This document shows positions 1 through 8,902 of a stretch of DNA of 64,000 nucleotides, one piece after another. The notes below the pieces were generated by a model. That model saw only the letters and a list, made by a program, of their open reading frames with translations. It was not told where the DNA came from and did no database searches. A program made the position numbers and the translations under genes. Source of the DNA: CAVXUB01 sp963764805. GTDB taxonomy: Bacteria > Actinomycetota > Acidimicrobiia > Acidimicrobiales > Bog-793. Where the stretch lies: assembly GCA_963764805.1 (NCBI GenBank), contig CAVXUB010000005.1, positions 186,001 through 250,000 on the forward strand, given 5' to 3'. Each line of letters begins with the position of its first letter. Positions within the stretch are counted from its first letter, which is position 1.

Positions 1-100
1 CCGACGCTGCCTTCTCGTAGCCGAGTACCGCGCACCAGAAGTCGGTCATCCTGTCGAGGTCGTGACAATCGACGATTACTTCCGTCAGGCGCGAGGTCAT
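1..100 (-). CDS. VOC (glyoxalase/dioxygenase fold) protein, N-terminus only
   Basis: The minus strand from the ATG at 100 runs off the window edge. The 33 visible residues begin MTSRLTEVIVDCHDLDRMTD and continue with FWCAVLGYE. This is the first beta-alpha unit of a vicinal-oxygen-chelate domain, where the Asp/His after the first strand and the FW..LG.E helix end are typical. The substrate cannot be told from this part. It could be a glyoxalase, a dioxygenase or a resistance protein. It is transcribed away from ilvD's 3' end, with about 126 bases between. Confidence 0.65.
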   Translation of the reverse strand, partial: MTSRLTEVIVDCHDLDRMTDFWCAVLGYEKAAS

Positions 101-226
101 GGCGCCAAGCTAACCGCCGTGCTTGGTCCGGGCCGCGAGACCCGATCGAGCTTTCCGGCGAAATGTGTCAGAAATGAGCCGTAACGCAAGAAACCTCGGG
201 CCCGCAGGCTGGACCAGCCGGCAGCC

Positions 227-1942
227 CTACGGCTCTGTGACCGCCCCGCGTTCTGCCCCCGTCACCAGCTTGGCGTACTTGGCAAGGAACCCACTGGTGT
301 AGCGAGGCGCCGGGGGTTCCCACTCGGCTCGTCGCCGATCGACCTCACGGTCGTCGACGAGCAGGTCCAACCGGCCCTCCTCGGCGTCGAGGACGATCGT
401 GTCGCCGTCCCGCACAAGAGCGATCGGTCCGCCGACGGCCGCCTCCGGCGCCACGTGGCCGACGCAGAAACCGTGCGTCCCGCCGGAGAAGCGGCCATCT
501 GTGACGAGCGCGCAGTCACCACCGCGACCCGCGCCCGACATCGCCCCCGTGACCGCCAGCATCTCCCGCATCCCAGGGCCGCCCTTAGGTCCTTCGTAGC
601 GGATCACCACCACCGTTCCGGGCTCGACCGATCCGGCGATGATCGCCTCCATCGCCGCATCCTCGCCGTCGAACACCCGCGCCGTCCCCTCGAAGCGCAG
701 CCGGTCCATGCCCGCCACCTTCACCACCGCACCTTGTGGCGCAAGCGATCCCCGTAGCACGGCTATACCGCCCTGCTCGTGGAGCGGGTCGTTCAGCCGG
801 CGCACCACCACCCCGTCCGGCGGCGGAGCCGACCCCGAGCCGGCGAGCGCCGTCAGGTTCTCCTCGATCGTGCGCCCGGTGATGGTCATGCACGAGCCGT
901 CGACCAGGCCGGCCGAGAGCAGCTCTGCCATCACCACCGGCACCCCTCCGATGCGATCGAGGTCGACCATGTGGAAACGCCCGTGAGGCTTCATGTCTGC
1001 CAGGTGCGGTGTGCGCCGGCCGATGCGGTTGAAGTCGTCGATGTGGAGGTCCACCCGCGCCTCCCTCGCGATGGCGAGTAGGTGCAGCACGGCATTGGTG
1101 GAGCCACCGAGCGCCATCGTGACGGCGATGGCGTTCTCGAAGGCCGCCTTGGTGAGGATCCGCCGCGGCGTGATCCCGGACTCCAGCATCCGCACCACGG
1201 CCTCACCGCTCTCGAAGGCGCCATCCTGTCGGCGACTGTCGACGGCCGGAGCCGACGCTCCCGCCGGCAGCGCCATCCCCAGCGCTTCGGCGACGGAAGC
1301 CATCGTGTTGGCGGTGAACATCCCGGCGCACGAGCCGATCGTCGGGCATGCGCGGCGCTCGATCTCACCGAGCTCGTCCTCACTCATCTCCCCTGCAGCG
1401 CAGGCGCCCACCGCCTCGAACACCGAGACGATGTCGAGCGCCCGCTCGCCGATGTGCCCCGGCAGGATCGACCCCCCGTAGACGAACGCCATCGGCAGGT
1501 CCAGACGTGCTGCCGCCATCAACATCCCGGGCAGCGACTTGTCACATCCCGCCAACCCGACGAACCCGTCGAAACGCTCAGCGTGCATCATGCACTCCAC
1601 CGAATCGGCGATCAGCTCGCGGCTGACAAGCGAAGCTCGCATGCCCTCGTGCCCCATCGAGATGCCGTCCGAGACGGCGATCGTGACGAACTCGACGGGA
1701 AAGCCTCCGGCCCTGCGAACTCCCTCCTTCGCCCGATCGGCCAGCAAGTCCAAGCCCATGTTGCAGGGCGTGACCTCGTTCCAGGACGAGGCGATCCCGA
1801 TCTGCGGCTTGGCGAAATCGTCGTCGCCCATCCCGACTGCTCGCAGCATCGCCCGCGCCGGGGCCCGCCGGAAGCCGTCGGTCACGTCCCGGCTGCGGAT
1901 CTTCAGATCTCGTGGCGGGATCGGATGGGACGCGGTCGGCAT
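227..1942 (-). CDS. ilvD: Dihydroxy-acid dehydratase
   Basis: IlvD is the cytoplasmic Fe-S enzyme that dehydrates 2,3-dihydroxy-isovalerate and 2,3-dihydroxy-3-methylvalerate in valine, leucine and isoleucine synthesis. The 571-residue product has the usual family length. The cluster-binding cysteines lie in NEVTPCNMGL (about residue 60), GLAGCDKSLPGM (about 130) and CPTIGSCAGMFTANTM (about 200). The C-terminal GGPGMREM and TDGRFSGGTHG segments are also present. The ATG at 1942 is chosen because the protein then begins just before the conserved first motif. It stands alone, with no other ilv or leu gene in the window. Confidence 0.97.
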   Translation of the reverse strand: MPTASHPIPPRDLKIRSRDVTDGFRRAPARAMLRAVGMGDDDFAKPQIGIASSWNEVTPCNMGLDLLADRAKEGVRRAGGFPVEFVTIAVSDGISMGHEGMRASLVSRELIADSVECMMHAERFDGFVGLAGCDKSLPGMLMAAARLDLPMAFVYGGSILPGHIGERALDIVSVFEAVGACAAGEMSEDELGEIERRACPTIGSCAGMFTANTMASVAEALGMALPAGASAPAVDSRRQDGAFESGEAVVRMLESGITPRRILTKAAFENAIAVTMALGGSTNAVLHLLAIAREARVDLHIDDFNRIGRRTPHLADMKPHGRFHMVDLDRIGGVPVVMAELLSAGLVDGSCMTITGRTIEENLTALAGSGSAPPPDGVVVRRLNDPLHEQGGIAVLRGSLAPQGAVVKVAGMDRLRFEGTARVFDGEDAAMEAIIAGSVEPGTVVVIRYEGPKGGPGMREMLAVTGAMSGAGRGGDCALVTDGRFSGGTHGFCVGHVAPEAAVGGPIALVRDGDTIVLDAEEGRLDLLVDDREVDRRRAEWEPPAPRYTSGFLAKYAKLVTGAERGAVTEP

Positions 1943-2100
1943 CCTTGGAGGCTACGACTTGCATGTCTCGCCGATCCAGGGTCGGGACCAACCTCCCCAC
2001 CCGCTCACCGAGCGGGTCGGGAGTCCGCTGGAGCTGCTGACCGCATGCCACTGCGTTGATCGTTACAGTGCAAGATGTCCGTTTGACTTGTGAGGTGATC

Positions 2101-2346
2101 GTGATACACGCAGGTGAGGCGAGAGTGAGTGGACGAGGACAGATGGCCCTCCCAGCTCAGACACGGCACCGTTGGGGCCTGGACGGTGGCGGAACGATCG
2201 GCTGGATAGACCTAGGCGACTCGATTCTCGTGGTCCGCGGGGGCATCAGCGATGCAAGGCGTGAACTCCTTGAGCACGCAGATTGGGCATCAGCCCAAGC
2301 GGGCTTCGGCGATCCAGAACTCGCCAACCAGTGGGGTTACCACTGA
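2101..2346 (+). CDS. AbrB/SpoVT-like DNA-binding antitoxin candidate
   Basis: A short protein of about 81 residues. The motif VSGRGQMALPAQTRHRWGL resembles the swapped-hairpin AbrB/MazE DNA-binding domain, whose hallmark is (V/I)(S/T)xxGQxxLPxxxRxxxGL. The C-terminus (RRELLEHADWASAQ) would be the partner-binding tail. Open frame extends upstream to 2056. I choose the GTG at 2101, which leaves six residues before the motif, but GTG 2095 or 2125 are also possible. It overlaps the next gene by 16 bases, the usual arrangement of an antitoxin before its toxin, so autorepression of the pair is likely by analogy. Confidence 0.6.
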   Translation: MIHAGEARVSGRGQMALPAQTRHRWGLDGGGTIGWIDLGDSILVVRGGISDARRELLEHADWASAQAGFGDPELANQWGYH

Positions 2347-2744
2347 CCATCCTCGCCGACGACCAGACTGTGGGGGGGCTTCTCGTCGGCAAGGTGCCAT
2401 GGCCCGAGGAGGCGGTATATACCACCGGCCTCTGGTACCTGCGGCTCTGCCAGGCCGTCGTCCGCGGCACGGGTGGCCAGCTGTCCGGACCAGTGCTCTC
2501 CTTGCCGGCCGGGCAACGTGAGCGAGCCATCGCGGCCATTCTGGAGCTGCCGGATCGCATCGGCATCTTGGAGTGGAAGACGATTGCACCAGTGATGGCT
2601 TCCCAGGTCGAGGGACCCGGGCGCGGGTTGAACTTGCTGTCTCGCGAAGCGCTCGCGGCCGCTACAGTCCTGCGCGCTCAGGTCGTGATGGCGTCCGGCA
2701 ATGAGATCCCCATGCTTCGAGACGCCTGCAACAAGCGGGGTTGA
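2331..2744 (+). CDS. PIN-fold-like toxin candidate with divergent active site
   Basis: The product is about 137 residues from GTG 2331, which overlaps the preceding AbrB-like gene. The N-terminal LTILADDQTVGGLLVG resembles the first strand and Asp of a PIN ribonuclease. LNLLSREALAAATVLRAQ resembles the helix that normally carries the third acidic residue, here Glu, and VVMASGNEIPML resembles the last strand. The pattern is too divergent for certainty, and I see no other recognised domain. The pairing with an AbrB-like protein is the main support for a VapC-type toxin role. It could also be an inactive or regulatory PIN relative. Confidence 0.5.
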   Translation: MGLPLTILADDQTVGGLLVGKVPWPEEAVYTTGLWYLRLCQAVVRGTGGQLSGPVLSLPAGQRERAIAAILELPDRIGILEWKTIAPVMASQVEGPGRGLNLLSREALAAATVLRAQVVMASGNEIPMLRDACNKRG

Positions 2745-2792
2745 GCTAGACGAAGGCGGCGCCGTTGTGAGCGGAGTCCGCTGGGAACGTCT

Positions 2793-4265
2793 TCAGGAAC
2801 GCCGAGACGCCAACGCCTCCGCCACCAGCTTGCCGTTGGCCTTTCCCTTCGTGGCCCTCATCACCTGACCGAGCAGGAACTGGGCGACCTTGTCGTCCCC
2901 CTCCAGATAGCGCTGCCACTCGGAGGGGTTCGCCTCGACGACCTGCGAGACCACCCCGTCCAGCGCGTCCGCGCCGAGCCCCTCGAAGCCCAGCCGGTGA
3001 GCGATCTCCTCCGGCGCCTCATCCGAGCCACCGAGCATCTCGGCCAGCACGGTCTTCGACTGGGTGGCGCTCAGCTTCCCATCCGACTCCAGCACCAGCA
3101 GCGCCGCTAGCCGGCTCGGCTCGAGCCTCGCCGCCGCCTCGGGCTGCGCCGCCGCCTCGTTCGCCGCCCGTGCGAGCGCCAGGCGCGCCTCGGCACCGAG
3201 TGCCACCGCGCCCACGACCAGCTCGTCGAGCCCTAAGGCCACAGCGGTCACTATCTGATCGCCGAGGGCGCTTCCGGCCGGCGGTACGTCGGCAGTCGTG
3301 GCGACCTCCGTCCCGAGGACCAGGGCGGCAAGGCGGCGCCGGCGCTCAGCGGGCAGCATCCCGACAGCAGCCGCCGCCTCGGCCACCCACTCCTCCTCAG
3401 GAACCAGCGGAACCAGATCGGGCTCGGCGAAGTAGCGGTAGTCGTACGCCTCCTCCTTGGAACGGAGCGAGGACGTGCGTCCTTCCTCTTCGTTCCAGTG
3501 GCGGGTCTCCTGCACCACCCTCTCACCCGCTTCCAGCAAGCTGATCTGGCGCGAGGTCTCGTGCTCGATCGCCCGTCCGAGCGAGCGCAGCGAGTTCATG
3601 TTCTTGACCTCGCAACGCGTGCCGAGCTCCTCGGACCCCCGGCGGCGCACCGAGACGTTGGCGTCGACCCGCAGCGAGCCCTCCTCCATACGTCCGTCGG
3701 ACGCACCGGCGGCGATGAGGATCGAGCGCAGCTCGCCGACGTACATCCGCGCCTGCTCGGCGCTCGTGATGTCGGGTGCGCTGACGATCTCCACGAGCGG
3801 CACGCCGGCGCGGTTGTAGTCGACGAGGGCGTGCTCGGCGTCGTGGATGCGCCCACCCCCGCCCACGTGCGTCGTCTTGCCTGTGTCCTCCTCGATGTGC
3901 GCCCGCTCGATGCGCACCCGCGAGCCGTCGGCGAGGTCGATGTGCCCGTCGACGTTGATCGGCTCGTCGTACTGGCTGACCTGATAGTCCTTGGGCATGT
4001 CCGGGTAGAAGTAGTTCTTCCTGTGGAAGATCGACGGCTTGATCTCGCAATGCAGGGCGGTGCCGATACGCATCGCCAGTTCGACGGCCTTGCGGTTGAG
4101 CACCGGCAACGAGCCCGGCAGACCGAGGCACACCGGGCAGATGTTCGTGTTCGGCTCGTCGCCGAAGGCGTTGCGGCAGGAGCAGAAGAGCTTCGTTTCG
4201 GTCTTGAGCTCGCAGTGCACCTCGAGCCCGACCACGGTTTCCCAGCCGTTCTCCCCGGCGCTCAT
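2793..4265 (-). CDS. gatB: Asp-tRNA(Asn)/Glu-tRNA(Gln) amidotransferase subunit B
   Basis: GatB is the tRNA-binding and kinase-like subunit of the GatCAB amidotransferase, which converts mischarged Glu-tRNA(Gln) or Asp-tRNA(Asn) to Gln-tRNA or Asn-tRNA. The protein is 490 residues, as expected. It has the N-terminal VGLEVHCELKT, a zinc-type CSC...CPVCLGLPGSLPVLN segment (about residues 28-50), FYPDMPKDYQ, and the C-terminal YqeY/tail domain ending KANGKLVAEAL. The ATG at 4265 overlaps the gatA stop (ATGA). The open frame continues upstream, but that part is a shadow of gatA. Confidence 0.97.
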   Translation of the reverse strand: MSAGENGWETVVGLEVHCELKTETKLFCSCRNAFGDEPNTNICPVCLGLPGSLPVLNRKAVELAMRIGTALHCEIKPSIFHRKNYFYPDMPKDYQVSQYDEPINVDGHIDLADGSRVRIERAHIEEDTGKTTHVGGGGRIHDAEHALVDYNRAGVPLVEIVSAPDITSAEQARMYVGELRSILIAAGASDGRMEEGSLRVDANVSVRRRGSEELGTRCEVKNMNSLRSLGRAIEHETSRQISLLEAGERVVQETRHWNEEEGRTSSLRSKEEAYDYRYFAEPDLVPLVPEEEWVAEAAAAVGMLPAERRRRLAALVLGTEVATTADVPPAGSALGDQIVTAVALGLDELVVGAVALGAEARLALARAANEAAAQPEAAARLEPSRLAALLVLESDGKLSATQSKTVLAEMLGGSDEAPEEIAHRLGFEGLGADALDGVVSQVVEANPSEWQRYLEGDDKVAQFLLGQVMRATKGKANGKLVAEALASRRS

Positions 4266-5749
4266 CGCGCGTCCTGTGCGGTGGCGAGCTTCACGGGCCC
4301 GCGGGCAGCGGGGTCGGCAGCCCGCTCGACGGCGGCGGCGACCCGGAACATCAGCTGCTCGGCCAGCGCAGGCGCCAGCACCTGCACGCCGATCGGCATG
4401 CGGGGAGCCTCGCTGGAGTCCGGCGCCAGCGAGAACGGCACGCTGACAGCGGGATGACCGGAGAGGTTGGAGGGGATGGTGCAGAGGTCGGACATGTACA
4501 TCGCCAGCGGGTCCGCCGTCTTCTCCCCGAAACGGAACGCAGCCGACGGAGTGGTAGGCGTCAGCAGCACGTCGAACTGCTCGTAGGCGCGCTCGAACGC
4601 CTGCACGATCAACGTCCGCACCCGCTGCGCCTGCCCGTAGTAGGCGTCGTAGTAGCCGGCGGACAAGGCGTAGGTGCCGAGCATGATGCGCCGCTTCACC
4701 TCCGGGCCGAACCCCTCCTCGCGCGTGCGAGCGTTCATCGCCGCCACGTCCGGCGCGTCGACCCGCAGCCCGTAGCGGACGCCGTCGTAGCGGGCGAGAT
4801 TGGAGGACGCCTCCGCCGGAGCGATCAGGTAGTACGCCGGCAGGGCGTGCATGAACTCGGGGATCTCGACCTCGGCGCACTTGGCACCGGCCGCTTCCAG
4901 TGCCGCCGCGGCCTGCTCTGCCGCCTCGAACTCGTAGCCGGCGACATGCGGCTTGACGGTGGTCACGAGCCCGATCCGCAGCCCCTCGACCCCGTCGTCG
5001 AGCACGGCAGAAAGCGGAGGAACCTCGACAGGGAGCGAAGTCGAATCGGCCGGGTCGTGCCCCCCGATCACCTCCAGCAAGAGGGCGGCGTCGGCCACCG
5101 TGCAAGTGAGCGGCCCGATCTGGTCCAGCGAGCTGGCAAAGGCGATCAGCCCGTAGCGTGAGACCAGTCCATAGGTGGGCTTCAGTCCGACGATGCCGGA
5201 GAAGGCGGCCGGCTGCCGGATCGACCCACCTGTGTCCGATCCGAGGCCGAGCGGTACAAGGCCGGCTGCCACGGCGGCGGCGCTTCCACCGCTCGATCCG
5301 CCCGGGACGCGGCTCGTGTCCCACGGGTTGCGGGTCGGGCCGAAGGCCGAGTTCTCCGTCGAGGAGCCCATGGCGAACTCGTCGAGGTTGGTCTTGCCGA
5401 TCGCCACCGCGCCGGCGGCCGCCAGGCGCGACACGACGGTGGCGTCGTAAGGGGGCCGCCACCCTTGCAGGATCTTCGACGAGCAGGTGGTCGGCACGCC
5501 CCGCGTGCAGAGGTTGTCCTTGAGGGCGATGGGGACGCCGGCGAGCGGCCCGGGGTCGTCGCCGGCTGCGAGGGTGGCGTCGATACCGTCTGCCGCCGCC
5601 AGCGCCCTGTCGGTCATCAGGCAGTTGAAGGCGTGCAGCTCCGGCTCGGCAGCTTCGGCGGCTGCAAGGGCCTCTTCGACGACCGCACGTGCCGAACGCC
5701 CACCCGTCCGGACAGCAGCTGCGATCTCGACCGCCGTCTCGCCGCTCAC
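4262..5749 (-). CDS. gatA: Asp-tRNA(Asn)/Glu-tRNA(Gln) amidotransferase subunit A
   Basis: GatA is the amidase subunit that hydrolyses glutamine and passes ammonia to GatB. The Ser-cisSer-Lys triad of the amidase-signature family is visible: Lys in PIALKDNL (about residue 75), then PGGSSGGSAAAVAAG and GSDTGGSIRQPAA (about 150-180). The product is about 495 residues, normal for GatA. The start is GTG 5749, which overlaps the gatC stop as GTGA. An upstream in-frame extension belongs to another frame's gene. Translational coupling through gatC-gatA-gatB is implied by the two 4-base overlaps. Confidence 0.97.
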   Translation of the reverse strand: MSGETAVEIAAAVRTGGRSARAVVEEALAAAEAAEPELHAFNCLMTDRALAAADGIDATLAAGDDPGPLAGVPIALKDNLCTRGVPTTCSSKILQGWRPPYDATVVSRLAAAGAVAIGKTNLDEFAMGSSTENSAFGPTRNPWDTSRVPGGSSGGSAAAVAAGLVPLGLGSDTGGSIRQPAAFSGIVGLKPTYGLVSRYGLIAFASSLDQIGPLTCTVADAALLLEVIGGHDPADSTSLPVEVPPLSAVLDDGVEGLRIGLVTTVKPHVAGYEFEAAEQAAAALEAAGAKCAEVEIPEFMHALPAYYLIAPAEASSNLARYDGVRYGLRVDAPDVAAMNARTREEGFGPEVKRRIMLGTYALSAGYYDAYYGQAQRVRTLIVQAFERAYEQFDVLLTPTTPSAAFRFGEKTADPLAMYMSDLCTIPSNLSGHPAVSVPFSLAPDSSEAPRMPIGVQVLAPALAEQLMFRVAAAVERAADPAARGPVKLATAQDAR

Positions 5750-6048
5750 GGCGCCTCCCCGAGGATGCGCGGGACGCGGAAACGATCGTCCTCGGCGGCG
5801 GGTGCCGCTGCCAGCACCTCGTCCCTGTCGAGACCGGGGCGCGGTATGTCGTCGCGCAACACGTTTCGCACCGGAAGTGGGTGCGCCATCGGGGCGACGC
5901 CCGAGGTGTCGAGGCGCCGCAGGGCGTCGGCATGCTCGAGTACCGCCCCCAGCTGGGTCGTGAACAGCTCGATCTCCTCGTCGGTGAGCTGCAGCCGGGC
6001 GAGCTGGGCCACGTGTGCCACGTCGGCCCGACTTATCGCATCGCTCAT
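5746..6048 (-). CDS. gatC: Asp-tRNA(Asn)/Glu-tRNA(Gln) amidotransferase subunit C
   Basis: GatC is the small subunit that wraps around GatA and stabilises the GatA-GatB contact. The 100-residue protein begins MSDAISRADVAHVAQLARLQ and contains the conserved DTSGVAPMAHPLP and DDRFRVPRIL segments, so it is complete and of standard length. The ATG at 6048 overlaps the stop of the upstream hydrolase gene (ATGA), and its own stop overlaps gatA. The four genes from 6863 to 2793 therefore form one operon. Confidence 0.97.
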   Translation of the reverse strand: MSDAISRADVAHVAQLARLQLTDEEIELFTTQLGAVLEHADALRRLDTSGVAPMAHPLPVRNVLRDDIPRPGLDRDEVLAAAPAAEDDRFRVPRILGEAP

Positions 6049-6863
6049 CAGCCGGCCACCACCTTGGTGGCGAAGGAGACAGCCCGCTCTTCCAGCTCGG
6101 CCTGGTCGTTGTCGAGCGTGGCCACGTGGTAGCTGTCCTCCAGCCAAACGCGCTCGATCGGCCCGGCCACGGCAGCGGCGAGCATGTCTCCGGACTCCGA
6201 CGGAACCACGTGGTCCGTCCGGCTCGAGAGCAGCAGGACCGGGCAGCGGATCTGGTCGAGCTGGCCGGCGAGATCGCCGCAGGCCTCGAACAGCGAGAGG
6301 GCGGCGCGCACCGGCGTGCCGTCGTAGCCGTGCTCGACCGCACCTGGCTTGGAGATGTCGGAGCCGATGCCCGGTGCCACCTCGACGCCCTGATCGAGAG
6401 CGCCCTCCAGGATCTGGCGGAAGCTCTCGGCCGGTGCCTTGACGAGGGGGTTGACCACGATTATCCCGGCGATCTCCGGATAACGGGCGGCCAGCCAGCA
6501 GGTGAGCGTCCCGCCCATCGAGAGGCCTGCGACGACCACCCGGTCGCTGCGCGCCGCCAGGGACAGGTACGCCTCCTCGGCGGCGGCGGCCCACTCGTCC
6601 CAGCGGCGGGTGATCAAGTCGTCGATCTTCGTCCCGTGACCGGGCAAGAGAGGTAGCTCGACGCTGAAGCCGGCGTCGGCGAACGCCTCAGCGAGGGGCC
6701 GCATCGATTGCGGGCAGCCGGTGAACCCGTGCAGCACGAGGACGCCGTGGGGGCCGTTGGACGAGGAGAAGGGCTCGGCGCCTTCGAGAAGGTCTGCGGG
6801 CAACTCAGCTGGCGCCTCTGCCGGCAACTTTGCTGGCGCCGCGGGGCGTACTTCTCCTGGCAT
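6048..6863 (-). CDS. Alpha/beta hydrolase (monoacylglycerol lipase/carboxylesterase type)
   Basis: A 271-residue serine hydrolase of the Est30/monoacylglycerol-lipase group. VLVLHGFTGCPQSMRPLAEA carries the oxyanion region (about residue 45). The nucleophile elbow is AGLSMGGT (GxSxG), the acid is in SSRTDHVVP and the histidine in DSYHVATLDND. No signal peptide is seen, so it is probably cytoplasmic. I use the ATG at 6863; an upstream start adding ten residues is possible. It heads the gatCAB operon by a 4-base overlap, although no functional link with tRNA amidation is known to me. The substrate is unknown; short or medium acyl esters are likely. Confidence 0.88.
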   Translation of the reverse strand: MPGEVRPAAPAKLPAEAPAELPADLLEGAEPFSSSNGPHGVLVLHGFTGCPQSMRPLAEAFADAGFSVELPLLPGHGTKIDDLITRRWDEWAAAAEEAYLSLAARSDRVVVAGLSMGGTLTCWLAARYPEIAGIIVVNPLVKAPAESFRQILEGALDQGVEVAPGIGSDISKPGAVEHGYDGTPVRAALSLFEACGDLAGQLDQIRCPVLLLSSRTDHVVPSESGDMLAAAVAGPIERVWLEDSYHVATLDNDQAELEERAVSFATKVVAG

Positions 6864-6982
6864 GGCCCGTACTCTAACGACCCTCCGAAACACCCCCTGA
6901 ATCCACCCTCGCCGGGGCGCCCACCACGCCCCGTACTAAGGTCACGTGCCGCAACTGACTGCACGACAAGCCCAAGGAGCAA

Positions 6983-7396
6983 ATGATGGTTCAGTACCCC
7001 TTCCTCAGCCCGGAGTGGACCGAGGCGGCTCACAAGATCCAGGCGGAGTTCGCCGGACAAGGCGCGCCGCCGGCGCAGAGCATGAGGATGAACCTGGTCA
7101 TCACCGACACTCCGTTCGATTCCGGCCCCGTCGACGCTCACCTCGACACCTCCAGCGGCACCACCGAGCTCGGTCTCGGGCATCTCGAGCAGCAGGACGT
7201 GAAGGTCACGCTCGACTACGCGACGGCCAAGGCGATCCTCGTCGAGAACAACCCGAGCGTCGGCATGCAGGCCTTCATGGCCGGCAAGATCAAGGTGGAG
7301 GGCGACATGAGCAAGCTGCTCGCCTTGCAGTCCGCGCCCGCCGATCCCGTCGCTCAGCAGGTCGCCACCAAGATGCGCGAGATCACCGCCGACTAG
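6983..7396 (+). CDS. SCP2-fold sterol/lipid-transfer domain protein
   Basis: The 137-residue protein has the SCP-2 fold pattern. An N-terminal helix (PEWTEAAHKIQAEF) is followed by strands, and then the conserved DYATAKAILVENNPSVGMQAFMAGKIKVEGDMSKLLALQ, where FMxGKIKVxGDMxKLL is the family hallmark. These domains bind hydrophobic ligands such as acyl-CoA or sterols in the cytoplasm. An AAGGAG-type ribosome site sits just before two adjacent ATGs (6983 and 6986), and the second has the better spacing. It is divergent from the gatCAB operon and stands alone. Confidence 0.92.
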   Translation: MMVQYPFLSPEWTEAAHKIQAEFAGQGAPPAQSMRMNLVITDTPFDSGPVDAHLDTSSGTTELGLGHLEQQDVKVTLDYATAKAILVENNPSVGMQAFMAGKIKVEGDMSKLLALQSAPADPVAQQVATKMREITAD

Positions 7397-7871
7397 CTGC
7401 GGGTTTCCGCCAGGCGTCTACTGGACGCCGGACGCGATCGTCGGGGACGTGGGGGGCGGCGGCACCGGCAGCGGCTGGGGACGCTACCTCGGCTACGCCG
7501 CCCCCCACGGCCCCGACGTCTAGGATATTAGCAGGATTCCGATCGATTTGAACGCGATTTCCGGCCGGAATCGCCGATCAGGCTGTCACCTTCTTCCGGA
7601 CCACGATGTCCGGTAATACCCCTCACAAGCTGGGACGCTCGACGCTGAGCGCTGCCTCTCGCCCGGGCAGCGGACGCACACTATCCATACTGCGTGACGG
7701 CTGCAACGGCCCCTTTCACCGACTGGTGCGGAGCAGTATAACACGACATGACGCAGAGCAACACGGATTAACTAGAAGGCTCGTAAACATCTCTGCCGCA
7801 CCCGCAGGCACCCGCAGGCACCGCCAGCGCCGCTCCGCCCGCCTCCACCTGCCGCCGGGCGGCAACGGCGC
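7397..7871. other. 475-base region without an intact gene; possible 3' gene remnant, hairpin and AT-richer patch
   Basis: After the SCP2 stop, the +1 frame is open at 7401-7523 and ends in TAG. It reads naturally (GVYWTPDAIVGDVGGGG..., then WGRYLGYAAPHGPDV) but has no start, so it may be the tail of a lost gene. A 10-bp hairpin with one bulged T lies at 7554-7574 (arms GCGATTTCCGG and CCGGAATCGC). The stretch 7730-7795 is clearly AT-richer than its surroundings. The 10-base unit CACCCGCAGG is repeated in tandem at 7799-7818. I see no complete gene or RNA here. Confidence 0.45.
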
Positions 7872-8749
7872 TCAATCGAGCAGCGCCTTCATCTCCTGCT
7901 CGAGCTCGCTGACGGTCCAGCGGGCCTCCTTGTCGATCGATTCCTTCAGCGTCCAGCTCTGGAACAGCTGTACCTTGCCGCCCTGCACGAAGAAGACCTT
8001 GCCGGTGGCCGGGCAGCCGGCTGTGGACAGGTAGGCGACGAGGGGGAGACGTTGGCGGGATCCCAGGAATCGAAGATCGATGGGTCGCTCGGTTGCTGAA
8101 CGAGGTCCGAGAGCCCGGGAGTCGATTCCGTCATCCGTGTGCGGGCCGCCGGCGCGATGGCGTTGACGCGCACGCCGTAACGGCTGAGCTCCTGGGCGGC
8201 GATCACCGTGAAGGCGGCGATGCCGGCCTTGGCGGCGCCGTAGTTCGTCTGCCCGGGGTTGCCGAGCAGGCCCGACGTGGACGAGGTGTTCACCACGGCG
8301 GCGTTCACCTGCTCGCCCGCCTTGGTCTTCTCCCGCCAGTAGGCCGCCGCCCAGCGCGTCGGCACGAAATGTCCCTTCAGGTGCACGTGGATGACGGCAT
8401 CCCACTCCTGCTCGGTCATGTTGACGAGCACCCGGTCGCGGAGGATCCCGGCGTTGTTGACGAGCACGTGGAGGTCGCCGAAGGCCTCGACGGCGGCGTT
8501 GATCAGCCGCTGACCACCCTCCCAGTCCGACACGTCGTCGGCATTGGCGATCGCCTCGCCACCCATCTGGTGGATCTCGTCGACCACCTGCTCGGCCGGC
8601 GAGCGGTCGTCGCCCGAGCCGTCGACGGCACCGCCGAGGTCGTTCACGACCACCTTGGCGCCCTCGCTCGCGAACAGCAGTGCGTGCTCGCGGCCGATGC
8701 CGCGGCCGGCGCCCGTGATGATCGCCACACGTCCGTCGAGTGCACCCAT
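7872..8749 (-). pseudogene. Short-chain dehydrogenase/reductase, frameshifted near the 3' end
   Basis: An SDR oxidoreductase of the fatty-acyl/17-beta-hydroxysteroid dehydrogenase (type 4-like) group. It shows the NAD-binding GAGRGIGRE, the NNAG motif (LVNNAGILRD), a serine in NTSSTSG and the catalytic TNYGAAKAG (YxxxK). The first frame ends in nonsense after FDSWDPANVSP. The other frame restores a proper C-terminus (PLVAYLSTAGCPATGKVF, then FVQGGKVQLFQ to MKALLD). The shift lies in a five-base G run at 8042-8046, where one base appears to be missing. If corrected, the protein has about 292 residues. A sequence error or a real lesion is equally possible from this window. Confidence 0.85.
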
Positions 8750-8902
8750 CCTGCTGTCTCCTCCTCGGGTCTAGGCCGGTCCTCGCCGAGGCGGCGCGGG
8801 ATGCCGCGGAGCTCTCCAGCTCGTCGTCGCATTCACGTTCGCAGCCTGCGCCCCGGAGGTCAAACCGTACGGACGAACCAGGCGCGGCAGCTCCAGGAGC
8901 GC

